A stretch of 33,227 nt of DNA from Mangrovactinospora gilvigrisea (GTDB lineage: Bacteria > Actinomycetota > Actinomycetes > Streptomycetales > Streptomycetaceae), in NCBI RefSeq assembly GCF_001879105.1, contig NZ_MLCF01000094.1:1-33227 (forward strand), given 5' to 3'. The notes under the pieces were generated by a model, which saw only the letters and a program-made list of their open reading frames with translations, did no database searches and was not told the DNA's origin. The position numbers were made by a program, and so were the translations under genes. Shown here in pieces: positions 29,168 to 33,227 of this stretch. The first letter of the stretch is position 1. Every line of letters begins with the position of its first letter.

Positions 29168-29710
29168 TCAACGGGAGTAGTTCTTGCCCGGGGGGCGGCC
29201 CGGGATCGGCTTGCCGATCAGCGCCACCGGGATGAAGAGGTTGAGGTGCCCCAGGGCCGCGGTGAGGTGCCAGAGGGACTCGTCGTCGTAGTGCTCGGCC
29301 GCGCGGGCGAACAGCGCGTCGGAGACCCGCTCGCCGAACGGATTGGGCGTCAGGACGGCCTCCGCCAGCTCCAGGGCGAGGCGTTCGGCCGCGGAGAAGT
29401 AGGGGGCGCTCTGCCAGGTGGCCACCGCGGTGATGCGGCGCTCCTCCTCGCCCGCCTTGCGCAGGCCCTCGGTGAGCGCCACCGCGTGGTAGGTGCTGCC
29501 GGCGATCTGCGCGGCGCGCAGCTGCATCAGGGCGATGGTGGTCTGCGGCACCGGGCCGGTGGCCACCGCCTTGCGGACGGCGCCGGAGAGCGCGGCCAGC
29601 TCGGGGTAGAGCCTGGTGAGGTCGGGCAGGCGCGAGCGGAGGCCGTCCGGCGTGGCGGTGCGCTCGGCGCCCTCGGTGCTCTCGGCGTGCGGGGCGTTCT
29701 CGGTGGTCAT
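29168..29710 (-). CDS. Carboxymuconolactone decarboxylase/AhpD-fold protein lacking redox cysteines
   Basis: A 180-residue all-helical protein of the CMD/AhpD superfamily: MQLRAAQIAGSTYHAVAL followed by GLRKAGEEERRI, then ALELAEAVL. The usual CxxC (as in GCxYCxxxH) reads S-T-Y-H here, and the protein has no cysteine in that region, so peroxidase chemistry of the AhpD type is unlikely. Start ATG 29710. It is divergent from an ECF41-type sigma factor, and CMD proteins are one of the three classes (COE) known to accompany ECF41 genes; this strongly links the two. The first 16 codons form a 9-nt repeat. Confidence 0.85.
   Translation of the reverse strand: MTTENAPHAESTEGAERTATPDGLRSRLPDLTRLYPELAALSGAVRKAVATGPVPQTTIALMQLRAAQIAGSTYHAVALTEGLRKAGEEERRITAVATWQSAPYFSAAERLALELAEAVLTPNPFGERVSDALFARAAEHYDDESLWHLTAALGHLNLFIPVALIGKPIPGRPPGKNYSR
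29663..29707. repeat. Nonanucleotide array encoding the CMD-like N-terminus
   Basis: Five 9-bp units: CTCGGCGCC, CTCGGTGCT, CTCGGCGTG, CGGGGCGTT, CTCGGTGGT. It matches the consensus of the intergenic array at 17222-17266 (CTCCGCGTT and variants) and covers codons 2-16, encoding a low-complexity Glu/Ala/Thr stretch. Confidence 0.6.
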
Positions 29711-29780
29711 GGCGGTCGGGCTCCCTGGGGGGGTGGCGGTCGGTGTGCTTGCGGTGGTCCGACCGGGCAGCCGCCCGAAG

Positions 29781-29794
29781 TGTGAGGTGTCACA
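29781..29794 (+). promoter_or_regulatory. TGTGA/TCACA palindrome including an ECF41-like -35 (TGTCACA)
   Basis: TGTGA-GGTG-TCACA is a perfect 5-bp inverted repeat with a 4-nt spacer. Its right part, TGTCACA (29788-29794), equals the -35 motif reported for ECF41 promoters. A CGTC, the reported -10, occurs at 29806-29809 but only 11 nt downstream, shorter than I would expect; a CGTA lies at 29814. It is 76 bp upstream of the sigma gene, so autoregulation is plausible but unproven. Confidence 0.4.
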
Positions 29795-29869
29795 GATCGC
29801 GGCGCCGTCCGGTCGTACCGGTGAGGACGGCCCGGGACGGCCCCGGGCGCCTCGACGGAGGGAGACCCC

Positions 29870-31024
29870 ATGCCCACCCGGAGCAGCGCCGGCGGCCGCG
29901 CCGCGGTCGGCGTCGAGGAGCGGCGCCAACTGATCAACATCGCCTACCGGTTGCTCGGCTCGCTCGCCGACGCCGAGGACGCCGTCCAGGAGGCGTACAC
30001 CCGCTGGTACGCGCTCTCCCGCCGCGAGCGGGAGGCGATCGTCTCGCCCGCCGCCTGGCTGACCACCGTCGCCAGCCGGATCTGCCTCAACCAGCTCACC
30101 TCCGCGCGGGCGCGGCGCGAGCAGTACGTCGGCGAATGGCTGCCGGAGCCGCTGCCCGATCCGTCCGAGTGGCGCGGCGCGCCGGAGGGCGACCCGGCCG
30201 ACCGGATCACCCTCGACGAGTCGGTCGGCATGGCGCTGCTGGTGGTGCTGGACGCGATGTCCCCGGCGCAGCGCGTCGCCTTCGTGCTGCACGACGTCTT
30301 CCGCTATCCGTTCGCGGAGGTGGCGCGGATCGTCGGCCGCACGCCTGCGGCGTGCCGCCAGTTGGCGTCCTCGGCGCGGCGCCGGGTGCGGGAGGCGGAC
30401 GCCGGGCCGGCGGGGGCTCCTGCCCAGGACCGGCGGGACGCGGCCGTCGTCCGGGACCTCAAGCGGGCCTGGCAGCGGCAGGACATCGCCGCGCTGGTCT
30501 CGCTGCTGGATCCGCAGGCCGTGGCGGTCGGCGACGGCGGCGGCCGGGCGAGCACCTTCCGCCACCGGCAGCAGGGCGCGGAGCGGATCGCCCGCGGGCT
30601 GGTCCGCCTCATCGAGCGGTTCCCTGGGCTGGCCCTCCGCGAGCGCACCGTCAACGGCCGCCCCGGGCTGGTCGGTTGCCTGGACGGGGCGGTGGTGACG
30701 GTCTACGCGTTCGGCATCGGCCGCGGGGGGCGGGTCCGGCAGGTGTGGGGGATGCGCAACCCCGAGAAGCTGCGGTGCTGGCCGCCGGCCGGCGCCGCTC
30801 CGGAGGACGCGGGCTACGCCGCCGAGGGCGCGGACGGGTCCTGCTCGAACCGGGTCGAGGCCCGCGACGAGGCGCGCGTCGCCCACGAGAAGGCCGTCGC
30901 GGCCGAGAAGGCCGCGAAGGCGGCGGCCGCCAAGGCGACCGACAGCCCGGCGAAGAAGCGCCGCGAGGTGTGGCTCGGGAAGGCCGAGGCCAAGCTCGCG
31001 GAGCGCTACGCCGAGCACGGCTGA
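29870..31024 (+). CDS. ECF41-type RNA polymerase sigma factor with extra C-terminal extension
   Basis: A 384-residue extracytoplasmic-function sigma factor. Region 2 (20-85) and region 4 (125-175, SPAQRVAFVLHDVF) are followed by a SnoaL-like domain. All three ECF41 signatures are visible: WLPEPL (90-95), DGGGR (222-226) and NPEKL (297-301; usually NPDKL). ECF41 proteins normally end soon after that motif, and the C-terminal domain, not an anti-sigma factor, controls activity. Here about 80 more residues follow, rich in Ala, Lys and Glu (EKAAKAAAAKATDSPAKKRRE), probably helical. ATG 29870 has GGAGGGAG upstream. Its divergent CMD partner is the expected target. Confidence 0.92.
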   Translation: MPTRSSAGGRAAVGVEERRQLINIAYRLLGSLADAEDAVQEAYTRWYALSRREREAIVSPAAWLTTVASRICLNQLTSARARREQYVGEWLPEPLPDPSEWRGAPEGDPADRITLDESVGMALLVVLDAMSPAQRVAFVLHDVFRYPFAEVARIVGRTPAACRQLASSARRRVREADAGPAGAPAQDRRDAAVVRDLKRAWQRQDIAALVSLLDPQAVAVGDGGGRASTFRHRQQGAERIARGLVRLIERFPGLALRERTVNGRPGLVGCLDGAVVTVYAFGIGRGGRVRQVWGMRNPEKLRCWPPAGAAPEDAGYAAEGADGSCSNRVEARDEARVAHEKAVAAEKAAKAAAAKATDSPAKKRREVWLGKAEAKLAERYAEHG

Positions 31025-31044
31025 CGGCTCGTCGCCCGACGCTC

Positions 31045-31064
31045 GCCCGCCCCTCGGGGCGGGC
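31045..31064. terminator. Bidirectional terminator between sigma factor and glutamate decarboxylase
   Basis: A perfect stem GCCCGCCCC / GGGGCGGGC (9 bp) with a TC loop sits in the 43 bp between the convergent stop codons. Confidence 0.75.
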
Positions 31065-31067
31065 CCG

Positions 31068-32474
31068 TCAGTGGTGGAAGGACCCCGCCGACTCCTCCGT
31101 CTGGACGGGCGCGTCCTGCTGGGTGTCGAGCTCCTGCGCGACCCGGGAGATGTCCTCCAGCAGCATGTCCGCCAGGTCCATCGAGAAGCCGTACCGGATC
31201 ACGATCCGCAGCACCGCCAGGTCCTGGCGGTTCTCCGGGAAGGTGTACGCCGGCACCAGCCAGCCGCGCTCCCGCAGCCGCCGCGAGACGTCGAAGACGT
31301 TGAACGAGGTGATGTGGTCGGCCGTCGTGAACGCGAAGACCGGCAGCTCGTCGCCGCGGGTCAGCAGGCGGAAGCAGTCGAGCTTCTCCACGCCCTCCGC
31401 GACATGCATCGCGATGTCCCGCGAGGTCTGCTGGACGACCCGGTAGCCCTTGCGCCCCAGCCGCAGGAACGCGTAGTACTGCGCCACCACCTCCGCCCCG
31501 GGGCGGGAGAAGTTGAGCGCGAACGTCGGCATGTTCCCGCCCAGGTAGTTGACGCGGAAGACGAGGTCCTCGGGGAGCGCCTCGGCGTCCCGCCACAGGG
31601 CCCAGCCGACGCCCGGGTACACCAGGCCGTACTTGTGGCCGGAGGTGTTGATCGACGCCACCCGCGGCTGGCGGAAGTCCCACCGCAGGTCGGGGTCGAG
31701 GAACGGGGCGACCATCGCGCCGGAGGCGCCGTCCACGTGCACGGGGATGTCGAGGCCGGTGCGGTCGCGCAGCGCGTCCAGCGCGGCGCACAGCTCCGGG
31801 ACGGGCTCGTAGGAGCCGTCGAAGGTGGAGCCCAGGATGGCCACCACCCCGATGGTGTTCTCGTCGCAGAGCGCGGCGGCCGCGTCCGGGTCGAGGTGGA
31901 AGCGCTCGCCCTCCATCGGCACGAACCGGGGCTCCACCTCCCAGAAGTTGCAGAACTTCTCCCAGCACACCTGGACGTTGACGCCCATCACCAGGTTGGG
32001 GCGGGCGCCGGAGGAGTACCGGTCGGCGTTCGCCTGCGACCAGCGCCGCTTGAGGGCGAGGCCGGCGAGCATGCACGCCTCGCTCGACCCGGTCGTCGAA
32101 CAGCCCACCGCGGCCTGGGCGTCGGGCGCGTTCCACAGATCGGCGAGGATGTTGACGCAGCGCTGCTCCAGCTCGGCGGTCTGCGGGTACTCGTCCTTGT
32201 CGATCATGTTCTTCTCGAGGCACTCCGCCATCAGCGAGTTGGCCTCGGGCTCCATCCACGTGGTCACGAAGGTGGCCAGGTTGAGCCGGGCGTTGCCGTC
32301 CAGCATCAGCTCGTCGTGGATGATGCGGTGCGCGGTCGTCGGCGGCATCGGGCCGTCCGGCAGCCGGAACCGGGGCGGCGCCTCGGACATGCCCGCGGCC
32401 GGGTCGACCTCCCCGTGCAGCGGGTTGACATGGATCCGCGGCCGCCCCGAGCGGCCCTGGTGCAGCGCTCCCAT
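31068..32474 (-). CDS. gad: Glutamate decarboxylase
   Basis: A 468-residue PLP-dependent glutamate decarboxylase of the GadB family, making GABA from glutamate while consuming a proton. Recognisable parts: MPPTTAHRIIHDELMLDGNARLNLATF, GCSTTGSSEACMLAGLALK, HVDGASGAMVAPF (PLP-ring Asp), and SGHKYGLVYPGVGW with PLP-binding Lys281, as Lys276 in E. coli GadB. ATG 32474 is chosen for GGAGG with 8-nt spacing; the frame is open to 32525. The C-terminus is short of the E. coli pH-responsive tail. TerD-domain gene lies 69 bp upstream on the same strand; no glutamate/GABA antiporter is next to it. Confidence 0.93.
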   Translation of the reverse strand: MGALHQGRSGRPRIHVNPLHGEVDPAAGMSEAPPRFRLPDGPMPPTTAHRIIHDELMLDGNARLNLATFVTTWMEPEANSLMAECLEKNMIDKDEYPQTAELEQRCVNILADLWNAPDAQAAVGCSTTGSSEACMLAGLALKRRWSQANADRYSSGARPNLVMGVNVQVCWEKFCNFWEVEPRFVPMEGERFHLDPDAAAALCDENTIGVVAILGSTFDGSYEPVPELCAALDALRDRTGLDIPVHVDGASGAMVAPFLDPDLRWDFRQPRVASINTSGHKYGLVYPGVGWALWRDAEALPEDLVFRVNYLGGNMPTFALNFSRPGAEVVAQYYAFLRLGRKGYRVVQQTSRDIAMHVAEGVEKLDCFRLLTRGDELPVFAFTTADHITSFNVFDVSRRLRERGWLVPAYTFPENRQDLAVLRIVIRYGFSMDLADMLLEDISRVAQELDTQQDAPVQTEESAGSFHH

Positions 32475-32543
32475 GAGTGGAACCTCCAGGAGGGGGAGGG
32501 GCGGGCGTCCTGGGGGACGGCCCACCCCTCACCGTAGGCGCAC

Positions 32544-33227
32544 TCAGAGGAGAGCGGCCGCCGGATCCACCATCTTCTTCACGGTGCGGCCGTCCGCGAA
32601 CTCGCCGAGCGCGGTCATCGACCACGCCTCGCCCTCGCGCACCAGCTTGCACATCAGCACGCCGCGGCGCGGCTCCGACTCGGAGAGGTCGAAGCGCACC
32701 AGCTCCGCCTGGTTCGACTCGTCCACCAGCCGGCAGTAGGCGCGGGCCACATCGGTGAACTTCTGCCCGGTGAAGGAGTTGACGGTGAAGACGACGGCGT
32801 GCACCTCGGCGGGGAGCTGTCCCAGGTCGATGCTGATCGACTCGTCGTCGCCCTCGCCGGCGCCGGTGAGGTTGTCGCCGGAGTGCAGGATCGCCCCGTT
32901 GTAGGCGGCCTTGTGCATGAACCAGACGAGTTCGAGCTTGCGGCGCGAGGCGTCGAAGGCGATGCAGGAGGCGTCGAGGTCGATGTTGCCGCGGCCGGGG
33001 GCCGGGTCCCAGCCGAGGGCCATCCGCACCCGGGAGAGCAGCGGGCGGCCGGCCTTCACCAGCGAGACGGTCTCGCGCTTGCGGAGGCTGACGCGGCCCT
33101 TGTCGAGGGTGACCCGGGGCGGGGAGGCCGGCGGCTGGGGCGGCATCGCGGCGGGCGGCGCCATGGGCTGCGGCGGCGGGTAGGCGGCGGCGGGCTGCTG
33201 GACCGGGGGCTGCCGGACCGGGGGCTG
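32544..33227 (-). CDS. TerD-domain protein (5' end beyond the window)
   Basis: The frame is open to the window edge, so the gene is partial; at least 227 codons are present. A Pro/Gln/Ala-rich N-terminal part contains a five-residue repeat QPPV[RQ] (33198-33227) and leads to a TerD domain: VTLDKGRVSLRK, GWDPAPGRGNIDLDASCIAFD, and the calcium-binding acidic stretch GDNLTGAGEGDDESISIDL, then TVNSFTGQKFTDVARAYCRL. TerD proteins bind Ca2+ and accompany tellurite and stress responses. Upstream of the glutamate decarboxylase by 69 bp. Confidence 0.9.
   Translation of the reverse strand, partial: QPPVRQPPVQQPAAAYPPPQPMAPPAAMPPQPPASPPRVTLDKGRVSLRKRETVSLVKAGRPLLSRVRMALGWDPAPGRGNIDLDASCIAFDASRRKLELVWFMHKAAYNGAILHSGDNLTGAGEGDDESISIDLGQLPAEVHAVVFTVNSFTGQKFTDVARAYCRLVDESNQAELVRFDLSESEPRRGVLMCKLVREGEAWSMTALGEFADGRTVKKMVDPAAALL

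Noticed and set aside
29781..29794. A CRP/cAMP-type binding site
   Set aside because: The spacer between TGTGA and TCACA is 4 nt, not 6; the overlap with the ECF41 -35 motif is a better reading.

Overview
The window is typical high-GC actinomycete chromosome, most likely Streptomyces or a close relative. It shows very high third-position G+C, GTG and TTG starts, GGAGG-type ribosome binding sites, leaderless promoter geometries, tightly packed convergent pairs and lineage-typical families (SAV_915, TerD, ROK, an ECF41-type sigma factor, a PknB-like kinase). I see no rRNA, tRNA, CRISPR array, phage module or intact insertion sequence.

Layout, left to right. (1) 41-1718: two divergent DeoR-family repressors sharing a 61-bp control region. 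(2) 1768-2055: a 117-bp tandem repeat array ending in a hairpin. (3) 2055-4935: a Clp-N/HTH regulator divergent from an EF-G-like ribosomal protection GTPase; the regulator's promoter is buried in nested palindromes and the GTPase is preceded by a possible leader peptide. (4) 4932-6257: a cytochrome P450. (5) 6464-9513: a coupled four-gene sugar oxidation operon (SDR, aldo/keto reductase, lactonase-type amidohydrolase, RhaM-type mutarotase) resembling the non-phosphorylating L-fucose/L-rhamnose route. (6) 9630-10656: rhodanese and a divergent Lrp/AsnC regulator. (7) 10835-12525: a SAV_915 protein and a LysA paralogue. (8) 12549-17069: a ROK regulator with an extra IS630-like HTH, divergent from a GH38 alpha-mannosidase. 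(9) 17356-19003: an EEP-family hydrolase convergent with a formyltransferase-like protein that lacks catalytic residues. (10) 19163-21566: an ascorbate-type PTS (EIIA-EIIB fusion plus EIIC), convergent with a GH95 alpha-L-fucosidase. (11) 24064-26087: MarR and a divergent drug-efflux MFS pump. (12) 26503-29063: two unidentified small genes downstream of a Ser/Thr kinase. (13) 29168-31024: a cysteine-less carboxymuconolactone-decarboxylase-like protein divergent from an ECF41-type sigma factor. (14) 31068 to the right edge: glutamate decarboxylase and a TerD-domain protein cut by the window.

The main theme is carbohydrate use. GH95 would release L-fucose, the four-gene operon could oxidise it, GH38 trims mannosides under a ROK regulator, and a PTS and two DeoR regulators add sugar uptake and control. 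The second theme is drug and stress response: ribosomal protection protein, MFS pump with MarR, kinase, sigma factor, TerD and GAD. Links between modules are inference; within modules, divergent and overlapping gene arrangements support them directly.
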